From: Onchidella celtica
Lineage: Eukaryota > Mollusca > Gastropoda > Systellommatophora > Onchidiidae
Direction: 5' to 3'
Length of the DNA: 64,000 nt
Assembly (NCBI GenBank): GCA_963931925.1
Contig: OZ007570.1
Coordinates: 55,337,880 to 55,401,879 of the forward strand
Part shown: positions 22,928-35,710 of the stretch, in pieces
Position numbering within the stretch: the first letter of the stretch is position 1
Layout of the letters: every line of letters starts with the position of its first letter
Notes under the pieces: generated by a model
What the model saw: only the letters and a program-made list of their open reading frames with translations
Told to the model about the DNA's origin: nothing
Databases searched by the model: none
Position numbers and translations under genes: made by a program

Positions 22928-25429
22928 TGTTGGGTGAACTACGAGTGGCTAATGTGGTTACTGCGTGGGTTCAATAGTAACTCCCTTAAGGATACACAGG
23001 ATTAACAAACACAGGGTTCTGCTGGCAATCTTATTTATTCAAAAAGCCTAACAACGGTATCACTACCAAACAAAAAAGGAAAAAGAAGCCAAGAAAAAGA
23101 AGCCCAACCAGCCATAAGCTGGAACAAGAGAAAAAGACGAAAATATGATTAGGATATAATGACAACATTAATCAGGCAATCAATGGTGGACATACATAGT
23201 AATAGTATTAAGTATTAAATCAAACAACCACAATATAATATAGAATTTAAGCAATAACCAACTGGATATGTATGCATGGAATAAAATAGCGCTAAGGTTA
23301 ATGAATAACAACTACAAGTGGCTATATCATATACACTAGGAGTTTCCTAGTACACTGGCAACATAAACTAATTAATGTACTAATCAAAGTATGAAGGACA
23401 TAACAAATGAAGGGGCAAGAACACAATAGTTTCGCTCCGCTGAGCCGGTGTACAACACATCCAGAGTGGCCATTCCATTTAATAACGCAGTGGCCAACAT
23501 GGCCCACTGACCGTCCATAACACAGACGCTGCATCCCAATGCAGGCCATCCTCATAGGCCCACTCCCATTATTAGTACTAACCCGCCCCAGGGCTATTGT
23601 ATTGGTTACTTCCCTTCCCAATCGATACTGAAGGGTCATGCCCTTTGACCTTAGCCGCGGAGCTATGCCGCCAGGCTAACGTGTATGACACACCACTAGA
23701 TACATACAGTAATGTGTACATTCCTTAAAATGAAACTGTCCTTCACACACTTACGAAACTCATAGAAGCATAATACATCTGGATAACTATAATACATGCA
23801 CATGATATATATATATATGTCGGCGAGACTCATTGCAACATGTGTAGACTCATTGAAACATTGTTCATCCACCGCCGCACATAGAACAATCCTGGGGCTC
23901 ACCCATGTGAGGCCCAACTAATATTATACATCTCCAATACATGTAATTAATTGCACATCTTAAACACTAAACACGCAATCACAATCACACTGCTCTCTAT
24001 AGCATAGTGGTACTGGCAAGGTACACAAATACCCGTAATACAATCAAGCGTATAGTGCCGCTCGCTGTAACATAAGCCATCCACATCAACATGTCAGGAA
24101 ATCCTCACTGCCTACCACAACAAGGCAATGCTACACATACACTATATATAGGCACACAAGCAAATCGTGATAGCTTGGTTAGCGAGCCATCATTATCATC
24201 TAGCACCGCAAACGTTAACTTTGACAATAAAGACACAATATCAAGACACTGTACTGCAAAGCGCATCCTACACGTCCAATGACAATGGCAATTACCGTTG
24301 AGCCGGACTCATAATAGTCTCTGTAGATCAGCATTCTCTACGTGGCATCCAAGAAAAAGGGGGGGGGGGGTGCGCAAATTAAAGTCACTTCTAATATAAT
24401 AGTCTCCAACTTACCCAAAGTCTCTCTGCTACTGGCGCAACTGGACTAGGCCATGTCTTGGGCGAGGCGCGCCACGGCAGGCCGCCGCCGGCCTAGCTTC
24501 ACCGTGCTGTCGGCTCTTGTCTCCTGCGTCTATGATGGAGTGTGTCGACCACTCGAACCGCATCTTATTTATTAGCCCGCGCGGACGTCCGAGAGAGCTA
24601 TTACGTAGCCCGTGTTGCACAAGTGAAAGGCTCGGACATGGAGTCCAGCCCGACAACATAACCGGTTAGGGTCCTAACACAATCGAATTTACAGTACGGT
24701 TAAAAGGGTGCACACAAAAGTCAATTAGGTATCCCAGTAAACTGCAGAAATTACTCTAACGACCCCTCCAGCAATAATTGAATAAATTTGACCCAGGTTG
24801 GATTTATCGGGGATAACATGCGTCTAACTCGTGGTTTACTTTAAATCCGAGATCCTCTCATTAATCATTTCAATAGGACACGTGCATCAAAGTACAACGA
24901 AATTGGTACCATTATAAAGTAGAAACTTGCTGCTACAATTCCAACTGACTACTTATACCAGAAACCCGGTAATAGTTTTAATATAAATTTTCAAAGTGTC
25001 AGGACTAACAACATTCGACAATTTTGTGCGGGATACTTTCGTCCATTAATACGACGTATCTCCATTGATAACAAACGTTATCATGAGTACCTATTTTGTA
25101 CCGATCGGGTATTGTCTACTCTCAAAAATGAATTCGGGTTCCCGTCTTTCTGTCGGTGGATAACAACGAAGGAGCGAGTTGTAAGAAACTTAAAGCCATG
25201 ATATAAGAGTTGGAAGCCCGGTGGTCAAAATTTCCAATTGACCAATCAAAATGCGCGCTTTTCACCGTGATGTGAATAACGGGTCCCGCGCTAGTATTAC
25301 AAGGGAAATAATCCAATTAATGGTGCTCGGCCAAGTGTCCATAAACTACTATGAGTGGCCGTCCCTCACTCACGCACCAGAGTTACCATGAAAGCACATT
25401 AAAAATAGAAAGTCGTTCATCCTCTCACA
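22928..25429 (-). mobile_element. Inner LTR retroelement: 5' LTR
   Basis: 2502 bp, one base longer than its partner. It is followed on the plus strand by CATA (25430-25433), matching CATA at 19306-19309: a 4-bp target duplication inside the older LTR. A minus-strand AATAAA lies about 110 bp before the LTR 3' end (near 23033), where a polyadenylation signal is expected. Confidence 0.92.
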
Positions 25430-27529
25430 CATATACACAAGGAGTTTCCTAGTACACTGGCAACATAAACTAATGTACTAATCAAAGTATGAAGGACATA
25501 ACAAATGAAGGGGCAAGAACACAATAGTTTCGCTCCGCTGAGCCGGTGTACAACACATCCAGAGTGGCCATTCCATTTAATAACGCAGTGGCCAACATGG
25601 CCCACTGACCGTCCATAACACAGACGCTGCATCCCAATGCAGGCCATCCTCATAGGCCCACTCCCATTATTAGTACTAACCCGCCCCAGGGCTATTGTAT
25701 TGGTTACTTCCCCTCCCAATCGATACTGAAGGGTCATGCCCTTTGACCTTAGCCGCGGAGCTATGCCGCCAGGCTAACATGTGTATGACACACCACTAGA
25801 TACATAAAGTAATGTGTACATTCCTTAAAATGAAACTGTCCTTCACACACTTACGAAACTCATAGAAGCATAATACATCTGGATAACTATAATACATGCA
25901 CATGATATATATATATGTCGGCGAGACTCATTGCAACATGTGTAGACTCACTGAAACATTGTTCATCCACCGCCGCACATAGAACAATCCTGGGGCTCAC
26001 ACATGTGAGGCCCAACTAATATTATACATCTCCAATAGGCCTACATGTAATTAATTACACATCTTAAACACTAAACACGCAATCACAATCACACTGCTCT
26101 CTATAGCATAGTGGTACTGGCAAGGTACACAAATACCCGTAATACAATCAAGTGTGGAGTGCCGCTCGCTACAACATAAGTCATCCACATCAACATGTCA
26201 GGAAATCCTCACTGCCTACCACAACAAGGCAATGCTACACACACACTATATATATGCACACAAGCAAATCGTGATAGCTTGGTTAGCGAGCCATCATTAT
26301 CATCTAGCACCGCAAACGTTAACTTTGACAATAAAGTCACAATATCAAGACACTGCGCTGCATCGCGCATCTTACACGTCTTATGACAATGGCAATTACC
26401 GTTGAGCCGGACTCATAATAGTCTCTGTAGATCAGCATTCTCTATGTGGCATCCCCGAAAGGGGGGGGGGGTGCGCAAATTAAAGTCACTTCTAATATAA
26501 TAGTCTCCAACTTACCCAAAGTTTCTCTGCTACTGGCGCAACTGGACTAGGCCATGTTTTGGGCGAGGCGCGCCACGGCAGGCCGCCGCCGGCCTAGGTT
26601 CACCGTGCTGTCGGCTCTTGTCTCTGCGTCTTTGATGGAGTGTGTTGACCACTCGAACCGCATCTTATTTATGAGCCCGCGCGGACGTCCGAGAGAGCTA
26701 TTACGTAGCCCGTGTTGCACAAGTGAAAGGCTCGGACATTGAGTCCAGCCGAACAACATAACCGGTTAGGGTCCTAACACAATCGAATTTACAGTACGGT
26801 TAAAAGGGTGCACACAAAAGTCAATTAGGTATCCCGGTAAACTGCAGAAATTACTCTAACGTCCCCTCCAGCAATAATTGAATAAATTTGACCCAGGTTG
26901 GATTTATCGGGGATAACATGCGTCTAACTCGTGGTTTACTTTAAATCCGAGATCCTCTTATTAATTATTTCAATAGGACACGTGCATCAAAGTACAACGA
27001 AATTGGTACCATTATAAAGTGGAAACTTGCTGCTAAAATTCTAACTGACTACTTATACCAGAAACTCGGTAGTAGTTTTAATATAAATTTTCAAAGTGTC
27101 AGGACTAACAACATTCGACAATTTTGTGCGGGATACTTTCGTCCATTAATACGACGTATCTCCATTGATAACAAACGTTATCATGAGTACCTATTTTGTA
27201 CCGATAGGGTATTGTCTACTCTCAAAAATGAATTCGGGTTCCCGTCTTTCTGTCGGTGGATAACAACGAGTGAGCGAGTTGTAAGAAACTTAAAGCCATG
27301 ATATAAGAGTTGGAAGCCCCGTGGTCAACATTTCCAACTGACCAATCAAAATGCGCGCTTTTCACCGTGATGTGAATAACGGGTCCCGCGCTAGTATTAC
27401 AAGGGAAATAATCCAATTAATGGTACTCGGCCAAGTGTCCATAAACTACTATGAGTGGCCGTCCCTCACTCACGCACCAGAGTTACCATGAAAGCACATT
27501 AAAAATAGAAAGTCGTTCATCCTCTCACA
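25430..27529 (-). mobile_element. Outer solo LTR, part 2 of 2 (family L1)
   Basis: Continues the LTR interrupted at 19309 and ends CTCTCACA, followed by TTAT. It carries scattered substitutions and small indels relative to the inner LTRs, so it is an older member of the same family. No partner LTR or internal region belongs to it: a solo LTR formed by LTR-LTR recombination. Confidence 0.9.
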
Positions 27530-27533
27530 TTAT

Positions 27534-28866
27534 TATTGCATCTTTTATGCTGGCTGTTGATATGTTATCTGTGTCCCAAAGAAAAAGAAAAGCACTGAAT
27601 GAAGGCAAAACTTAGAAAGACAAATGTCTGACTAATAGTGTGCACCATAATAGAACAGTGTTACAGTTACAATTCGCACCACATTCCATCAAAATTGAAT
27701 GAAAAAAGTAGTACTAATTTTTTCATTTAACGTGGGGGGGGGGGGGGCACTTTTTGTGGACCCTGGCTCAGCTGCACCATTTGCAGTTTTGCACCATATT
27801 ATTATAGTCCATGGTAAATCGCATTGAATATTTTCTGTGCTGCCCTCCTTCCCTTGATGCACTAAGCACGTGCTTATTTTGCTTAAAATGATTAATCCAG
27901 TCCTGGCAACAACAACAGTGACAAACAAATTCAAATAGCATGTAAATATGTAGTATAACAGTGGTGGCCAAACCGCGGCTCCCAAGCTATATGCGGCTTT
28001 TTGATCCACAAATCAATAAATATGCGGCTCGTGGAAATATGTTTCATCACAGTTTTATGTAAAAGATGAATAAGAAAGAATTTCAAGGGGGTTGGGGGGG
28101 GGGGGAGGGGCGCAGAACGTCGGAACACTTTCTTCTGTTCAATTCAGGTGTGGCTCAAAATCAACAAAAGTGTTAAAACTATAGCGATCCTCAAGATCAT
28201 TAAAAATACATGTATGTCCACGCACACCTTTACCTCTTTCTATGCAGAACATGATAGTTTGTGGAATTTAAGGCTCAGCAGTTGAAAAAACCCTTCATGG
28301 CCTTACTTCCTAGATCGTTTATACATGTAATATGACTTATTGGGTGTGAGCTGAGACCCTACTGTCTGAACATTGTATTTGTCATTCAAATAAGGGCAGA
28401 TTAGATGATGAAGAGCCAGTGACATTAATGATGGGCTCCCACAATTTCAACCATGTTGACTTGTTGTTGTTTTTAATTACATGTAGGCTACTTTTTTCTC
28501 CCTCCACATTGATTTGTTCACAGTTGAACATACTGCAACAGACTTATCTTATCACTGGGTCAAGTAGTTTAGCTCCCTAAATTCATGTACAAACCCAGGC
28601 ATAAACAATATGTTTTGATCTTGTCACACAAATTTGTTAAAAATCACATTTGAATGTTTTTCTTAGATGTTCCCTTAGTTCATTACCGCATTTAATTCAT
28701 TCAGTATACTTCAAACAATCATCAGTCAAGATTTGTGATATATTTGTGTACTTTGTGATTACTGGAACTAATACAAATTAACAGTTTAAAAAACTTGCGC
28801 ACATGAGTAAATCTTTTTACATACATATGCATTTCTTCTTATTTATATTTAAAATGTTTATAACAA
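27534..28866 (+). repeat. Duplication block B, copy B1
   Basis: Collinear with B2 (27534-27570 with 59795-59833, continuing at 61064-62342). It starts ATTGCATCTTTTATGC and contains the left half of a hAT element. Homology fades at about 28866, inside that element. B1 lacks the 1225-bp LTR present in B2. Confidence 0.88.
27959..28866. mobile_element. hAT-like element, right end missing (B1)
   Basis: Begins CAGTGGTGGCCAAACCGCGG with subterminal GCGGCT motifs, as in many hAT ends. The complete sister at 61445-62433 shows the opposite end. Here the element is cut off at the block border. No transposase frame seen. Confidence 0.65.
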
Positions 28867-30483
28867 AATGTGTTCCTTCTTACGCGGAAGTTCAAACATA
28901 CAGTAAATCACCATACACATCGAAGTCTTTTAATTGCATATAATTGTGGAAGGGACAAGTTATACGTAATAAGAAAAGTTAAATGAGTGATATAATTAAC
29001 TGAAGTAAATACATAAAATATTGTATACATATTTACATAATGCCAGCAAGACTCCAAGCAGATTTTTAGATGAGACAAATTACTATGGCCACAGCTATGC
29101 TGCCATAATGTACTCTTATAGTTTCCATAATTAACAATGGCTGAATCAGCATAGTTAAACTCACTATAATTTCATTCTCTAGCTTCCTCTAACAGTGGGT
29201 CTGGGGAAGGGGACAAGACAGTTACGTTACCACTTTTGTCCCCCTGTAATTCGGCCCCTGCTTTACCACACTGAATGTCTCCAAATTTAAATAATAAATG
29301 AATGCATGATTTAGTATGCCTCTGTTACCCAATTCTGATACGTCTGCCAAGCCGTTCTATACCATTACTGATTATTTCTGCCCACCTCTCTCACATTTTG
29401 GAGGAACACTGTTTAACATATAAATAGATAGTACATCACTATTGAATTTTCATTTCTTTTCTATTTTATCATCTTTATTGTCAATATCATCTCCCTCTTG
29501 ACCTTATAGCCACTTCATTATTAAGAACATTAAAGTTAATAGGTCTTTTCAAAATACGCCCTACATTATCAAATTTCTCATCGGTACTTTTTTTTTGTTT
29601 GTTTGTCCATTGTCCTCTTTTGGCTTCTTCTTAGTCTTGCTCCTCTTTTTCTTCCTTCAGAGAGAAATTCTTTGATAATTAACTTTACAAGACCAGAGTT
29701 ACATGTGCATTTTTGTGTTTGTATGGACTTTTTCATAGACCGTATTTACAGACAACGTAGTGTGTGTTAGTCAGTCATTTTGGGCTAGATCTAGTGATGC
29801 TGTGTGCGTTGCTCTGGTCTTATAGAATTAAGATTTTTGGTGCATTTTAAGTTGTCGGAGAATTATTGTACAAATCTAATTCCAAAGAAATAAACGAATG
29901 CATTGAATGACTGATTTAGGACTGAACCGTATGTGTAATCTACTATTGATACACAAAGTAGTCAAGTAATATCAGATGTTTCACACACGCTACAATTCAT
30001 GATTTTTGTGAAAATAGACTCAAAATTTCTCTTCTTATTCACAGAGGCTTCTTGTGGACAAAGACACACCTGGAGAATTACACAGAAAAACATAATTGTC
30101 AGTGTTGTTTTCAAAGCACAGTTTATTTTCAGATGTTTCAGACATGGAGCAGAAAGGCTTTTCATTGCTAATTTGCTGCAGTTGTAACTAGAACCGTCAA
30201 GTACACTGGGCAGTTGACTGGAGCCCCATACATGCAAATTTACACCAGTTTCCGAAACGGAGAAGAAAATTCTATTTCTTTGCTCAGAGACCCATAACGA
30301 CGTTGAGATAGCCCTAGTTATAACAAATATGTAAGAGTAAATATGCTAAGGGAAAAACATGTTGAGATATTACATAAAACAATGAAATAATAACAGTATG
30401 GGAGGAACTCTTCTTTGTCCACATCTTTTCTTTGCTCATGAAACAAGGTTTCATTAAGGTTAAAATAATATGCTCTGTGGATC
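28867..30483. other. Mostly unassigned; two weak exon-like spots
   Basis: No duplicate in the window. Minus strand 29170-29325 holds a stop-terminated frame with protein-like texture (GKAGAELQGDKSGNVTVLSP, then LLEEARE). Plus strand 30045 has a strong acceptor (TTTCTCTTCTTATTCACAG) followed by RLLVDKDTPGELHRKT and a stop. Either could be a terminal exon; neither is supported by a family or a second exon. Confidence 0.3.
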
Positions 30484-30542
30484 AATGGATGGATGAATGG
30501 GTAGATGGGTGGGCTGGATGGATGGATGGATGGATGGATGGA
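30484..30542. repeat. (GGAT)n microsatellite
   Basis: Imperfect and then perfect GGAT units. Similar arrays occur at 38340, 46765 and 49841. Confidence 0.9.
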
Positions 30543-30745
30543 ATGCTTTAAATCTTTTTTTTCTCCATAGTTTGCTAGTAACTGATTTTACCTCACATGC
30601 CAATTATCTTCATTTTTTGTTCTGCCTAAAGTTGGTAAAAAAAATCTAAGTCCAATGCTTCCCCATTTTTCATGCCCAGATGCCTAAGCAAAGGGAACTT
30701 ACTCCAATTTCCTGACAACTGATTTTTTAAAGAAATATTTGTGCA

Positions 30746-30748
<3 letters not shown>

Positions 30749-30780
<32 letters not shown>

Positions 30781-30940
30781 ATTACATTTGTATGGCGCAT
30801 TTCCATTAACAATGCTCAATGTGCCTTACATGACTCTCTCTTCCTCTCTCAGCTCTCTCCCCCTCTTCCCCCCTCCCTCTCCCCCCTCCCTCTCTCTCTC
30901 TCTCTGTCTCTCTCTCTCACTCTCCCCGACTCTGTCATTA
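30749..30940 (-). mobile_element. SINE-tail-like fragment with (AAT)n and CT tract
   Basis: On the minus strand: CT/GA-rich segment, then a GCACATTGAGC ... GGAAATGCGCC module, then (ATT)n. The order is the same as the tail of the SINE copies at 34316 and 54076, but the sequence is diverged and the tRNA head is missing. Confidence 0.5.
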
Positions 30941-31593
30941 ATAATTATTATCCAGCGTTGATGAAAATGGTACCAAAGACCCCTTCAGGAAATGAGTTGA
31001 ATTGATATATACTGCAATAAAATAAAGTTGAAACTCAAAATGTACCATTTTGTTCAGTTTTTCTGCACATATTCTCCCAAAATAACATTGTTTTGAGTCC
31101 TTGTAATATTTGCTATAACAGATTTTACCTTGTATATATGAATGTTATAAAGGAAGCAACCAGTGCATTCGAGATGGAAACATCAACACAACTGAACAGC
31201 TGTTGACACTTCTGATATTCTGTGATATCACAACTTCACTGAAAAAAAAATTCGCATTCTAGACGCATCCGTTTTTATTTTTAACTGAAGAGTGGACATT
31301 TCTAACGTGAATGTAGCTCTTAATTGGGCTGCATATGAGATCAGGTTGCAAAGAGACTTTATAAATAGCACACTGATAGGAGACGTATTCGGGTGCATTA
31401 GGCTGATACGAGCATGGTCAGATGTAGTCGCATTAGCATTAGACAAATGCAAGCATTTCGCATTGGGGTGCATTAGGCAGGAATGACTTAATTTTCTATT
31501 TGTCTAAAATCAGCAAGGCTATTCCAATTCATAATACAGGTTGCAGTAATTTACAGTTATATACAGAACACTTAATTAATAGAATACTATTAA

Positions 31594-32346
31594 CCCATAC
31601 CCCGCGCGCTACCCGTAAAGCCCGCTGCCCAGTCAGTGACCTTACTCACGGAGAATCGTATCTGGGGTCAGTGACCCATGCCGCTAGACGATGACCACAT
31701 ACGCTGTCCACGTGGTTCGGTTTTTATCGATCGGTATGAAAACATTCGCTGCTATGCCTTATCACGCTTGATAATGAATTAACCAGCAAAACCTTTGAGA
31801 GACTGACTTATGATTCCAAACTGACAGCTGTAGTTTTCGTGAGAACAAAGCATGATAACAAGCCACGCCCTCCCAAGCCCTACACAAATGGTTTCATCCT
31901 GATTGACACATACTAATGAACCAATGTGGACATTTGTAGGAAAGGTCACTTCAGAGCTCGTTTCTGATTGGTTCTTAGATACAGACAACTCTAGATGGTG
32001 GTCAGCTTGTGAGAAAATGAGATAATATTGCAAATTTGTTGAGCAACAGTTCGCACGTCGATGTTACATCTTTTGAAAGTGTGGGGAGAGCCTTTGAAAG
32101 CTTAGTCTTTGTGATTCTGACCAGTGGTTCACTGGTTAACATGTCCATGTCACAATGCGTTTGATTTAGAAGAGATATAGTGAACAATAACACGGTGGTT
32201 ACGTCTCAAAAAGGTCAGTGACCCGACGTGTGAAAATACGGCTTGCGCGTGACGCGGTCGGCTTGACCTGGCCGACTTTTGCCGCCCGTGCGGCGTGAGC
32301 GCTTGCAAGTCAATACCGACTATTGCCGCCCCGCGCATGGTGAGGG
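31594..32346. mobile_element. piggyBac-like MITE, family T1, copy 2
   Basis: 753 bp flanked by perfect TTAA (31590-31593 and 32347-32350). The ends, CCCATACCCCGCGCG and the complement of CGCGCATGGTGAGGG, are imperfect inverted repeats. Subterminal sequence is CG-rich, unlike the AT-rich middle. Homologous to 5674-6455. Confidence 0.85.
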
Positions 32347-32493
32347 TTAATGTCTGAAGCATTCAATACAGTGTAACGATACGACAGACATGTTGTTACA
32401 ATTTTAAGTACGTACAAAAAAAAACATGAAAGAGGCAAACAAGACATTCAAATTTCAATGTTTGATTCTATAAAAAAAAGTTACTTTTCTTAA

Positions 32494-33143
32494 CTCATTC
32501 ACTACCGCGAATGCCATGGCTGGCCCGTGCGCCGTGTTTCACGGCTCGACTAATACACATCCAAATCCAGACCGGTTTTTCAAAGTTAAGAAACACAAAT
32601 CCAATCCAACATTCTGGAATGGTTTATGAACTTCCTGTTGCTAAATTCAACCGGGAAAAGACACATTAGAGCTACTTTGAAGAGAGCTTATCGATCAAGT
32701 TTTGGATTTTTTTTCATTTTTTGTGTGTGTCAGTGGTGTTGGTTTTCTTGCTGTAACTTTTTTATTTCTCTATTAGTGTTTGTGAAATTCACGTGAATTA
32801 TATATGAATGGATTATAAACAATATTGTGGAGTTTGAAGCCCATTGGAGTTTTTGTTCCTAGATCTACGAACCGTAAGTTGAAATTGTGTTGCTCATAAT
32901 CATATTTTTTTTTCTTCACATTGTTTTTGTTTAACCCTTACAATAATTTTTTATCTCTCAAAATAAGTTTTGATCTACATATTTATAAAGTTCAGCATTT
33001 TACCTTTCTTTTGACATACAACATGTGTTGGTTGGTTAATATAGATGTAGCCAAAAATTAGAATTTATAGAGGTCTAGCACCAAAAAGTAGGTCCAAAAT
33101 CTGGCCCGGGCCAGATATGGAAAATGCCCTGGTAGTGAATGAG
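32494..33143. mobile_element. TTAA-flanked MITE, family T2
   Basis: 650 bp with perfect 13-bp inverted ends CTCATTCACTACC / GGTAGTGAATGAG and TTAA on both sides (32490-32493, 33144-33147). GGCCCG motifs lie just inside both ends. No coding capacity. It starts only 147 bp right of the T1 copy. Confidence 0.9.
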
Positions 33144-33400
33144 TTAATGAAGAAATGGTCACAGAATGAACATAATTATACTTGAAACATACAACAATAA
33201 CAGTCACATAAAAAGTATTATGAATGAAGAAATCACTATTTGGAAATGACTATGAGTTGAACTACTAACTATGATTTATGAAAATGCAGACATTTTTTGT
33301 GCCTTAACACACTGTAACTCAGAAGCCCAGTGCTGGAAAAGATTACCACAAATATAAACAGAAACAGAAACAGACGGTCCAAGACTTTTGCCACTGCTTG

Positions 33401-33609
33401 TCACCCGTGACCTCGTTTCCTGTGTGACATTTCCATTGGATGAAGAGGTGCTGATGTCATCATCTGAGGTTTCTGGACGTTCTCCTTCATGTGATCGCCG
33501 TCGCTGTCTTTGAGGGAGGCTTGGTCAGGGTCAGTCCATGTATCTGCCTCTGGTGCTGAATGGGGAGTGGATGGGTGTGTCAGAAGTTGCTGTAATATCT
33601 CCTGCACAG
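33401..33609 (-). CDS. Candidate 3'-terminal exon of the U gene (U1)
   Basis: After a CAG acceptor at the end of GGGTCTGTGCAG, the minus strand reads EILQQLLTHPSTPHSAPEAD and then DQASLKDSDGDHMKE, an acidic, probably disordered tail. It ends at a stop near 33401. The U2 copy keeps the frame with several conservative changes (DPD/DPN, KEN/KEI). Protein family not recognised. Confidence 0.4.
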
Positions 33610-34315
33610 ACCCAACCATATGCATCCCACAGGAGCCTAAAATCAGCTGAAAAGTACAATGGAAATATTTGCTTGAAACCTGATGAAGAGAAGCTCTCTA
33701 CTTCTGACTATCCCTTGTGAAGCCAGCCAAAAACAGCCCTTTCAAGAGCTGAACAAAAAGCCCTACTTAGAGCTGCAGAAGAATAAGGCAAAGTCAAAAT
33801 GTGGCAAGAAGAAAAAGTTATACGAAGCAAAACCTCACATAAGAACAAATACTGAAACGATTCATTAAAACACACAAAAAAAGGAAAAGACAAACCAGGC
33901 TTTCATCTACTGACCTTCTTCAGGAAAGGATAGAAATTTAAACAAATGAATAAATCCTAGAATGTTTCACAAATACAGATAATTATCCTCTGCAAGTTCC
34001 AGACCTGGAGACTTGGAACACAGCCCATAAGTCAATGTCAAGAATAAAGCAGCATGAAAGACAAGGAACAAGTCAAGATAAAGAAACAAAAGAACAAAAA
34101 CCAATACAAAGAAAGCTGTTGTTAGGGGTGCATGGTATTTTTCATTGTAAGCCATTGCTGAACAGTGAAAACAGTTTAAAGTATACTGTGAATGATGATC
34201 ATTGATCAAACAGGAGTTTACAGCTTCAACACTATATTTTTATATGATGTAACTCAAATTTGTCATCCCCTCTTTATGGCTGTGAGTTTGATTTACTCAA
34301 ATACTCATCAATCCA

Positions 34316-34796
34316 TAATAATAATAATAATAATGAAGATCATTTATATAGCGCCTAATCCAAACGAGTTTGCTCTAGGCGCTTTACAGAAAGTCGTGTT
34401 CTCTCCATTTGCATCTCTCTCACTCTCTCTTTCTTTCTCTCACTCTCTCTATCTCTCTCTATCTCAGAGCAAATTGTAACGCAGCCTGTTAGCCGCAGTT
34501 CACAACTCACAACTTGTATTCTAAAGTATTATAATATTATTTGAATATATATTATATAATATTTATTTAATAATAAATTATAAATTTTCATTGGTGATAT
34601 GGGGGGTGATAGGGATAAATTCTAATCTATTAATTTTAATTTCAATTTTGCCTGGGCAGCGGCCTGTTCGGCCTGCTCTTTACAATTTCCAACTGCCAAG
34701 GTATCTTTAACGTGTGCAATGTGCACACGGGCCCTACGAATTTTTTCGTCCTTATCCGAGAAGACTAGGTACTCGATCCTACCCCCCAATAGGAAT
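34316..34796 (-). mobile_element. SINE, 5'-truncated copy inserted in U1
   Basis: On the minus strand: body shared with the A1 and A2 copies, a GA-rich stretch, a tail GTAAAGCGCCTAGAGC ... TTAGGCGCTATATAAATG, then (ATT)n. The tRNA head is missing. U2 has the uninterrupted sequence TCAATCCATATTAGAAAA at 43214-43231, so this copy inserted after the U duplication. Confidence 0.85.
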
Positions 34797-35119
34797 ATAT
34801 TAGAAAATTGGTCTGAATATTAGGTGGCAAATGAAATAATATATCCTAATATATTTCATGGGTATGTTACTGAATACAAAGTGCAGCTAACATGAGTAGA
34901 TCCAGGGTATTCCAATTCAACCTTTAAATAAGTCAAAGTCTTCATGTTTACAGCTGGCGTTGGTAATTCAGTCAGATTTCCTGACAATTTTCATGCATCA
35001 GTCATCTTTGTCACAACAGTGATTACATCACACTAATGTGCTGTTTTTTAGAAATATTTTTTACAGTTAGGGATAGGATTAGGTTTTGGTAACACTGCAT
35101 AGGAAATAGCCTAGCACTG

Positions 35120-35341
35120 ACCCAGCCAGCATGCCCATTTCAATCTGACATAGATTTGAATAGGATTTCTGCAGGGGTTGGTAGGATTACCATAAGGGCT
35201 GGTTCCCTACATCAAACCAACATAGGCACAATGTCAGCACAATATCGCAACCAGCAGATCTGCAAAGGGATGATGTCATTTCTATGTGCAAATTTGATGT
35301 CAATCCCACAAGTCCGATTTCCATAGGGCTGTTGGCTGGGG
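35120..35341. mobile_element. MITE M2, U1 copy
   Basis: Best-preserved pair of ends: CCCAGCCAGCATGCCCAT and the complement of GGGCTGTTGGCTGGGG. Sister insertion at 43541-43760 in U2. Confidence 0.7.
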
Positions 35342-35604
35342 ATTAATTTCAACCAAAATCATGCTGTCCGGCCAGTATATTGTCAACTTTCCCTAAAACT
35401 GTAGGAACTGGTTTTGGCTACTTTTCAGGAGAAGCAAAAAAACTTTTATTTCAGCACAGCTGGTCTGGTGACAATGACTTTTTGATAGTTTGCTATTATT
35501 GTTTATTATTTTAGCTTAACAGTCTAGAAGCAAGATCATTCGATGTGGCTTTGAATGTAGTTGAACATTAATGTACATAAATTTCCTCAATTTAAGTTTA
35601 CTTA

Positions 35605-35710
35605 CTGTTTTGAGCCGGGAGGGCATTATTTTGTTGAGAGGAGACACATTTGCCTTGGAGCATACAATGATGGAGGTCAGGATTGAAGCAGCACATAGAA
35701 CATCACTAGA
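35605..35710 (-). CDS. Candidate internal exon of the U gene (U1)
   Basis: Minus strand: pyrimidine-rich acceptor CTTTCTCTCTCTAG, open segment DVLCAASILTSIIVCSKANV through about RLKT, then donor ACA|GTAAGT. At the U2 position (about 44108-44200) the acceptor AG has become GG, while the first two thirds of the peptide change by only one residue. The hydrophobic core could be membrane-associated. Confidence 0.45.

Noticed and set aside
27689..28009. 106-codon minus-strand frame near the hAT element
   Set aside because: Spans the hAT border, is frameshifted relative to the B2 copy and is low in complexity at its C-terminus.
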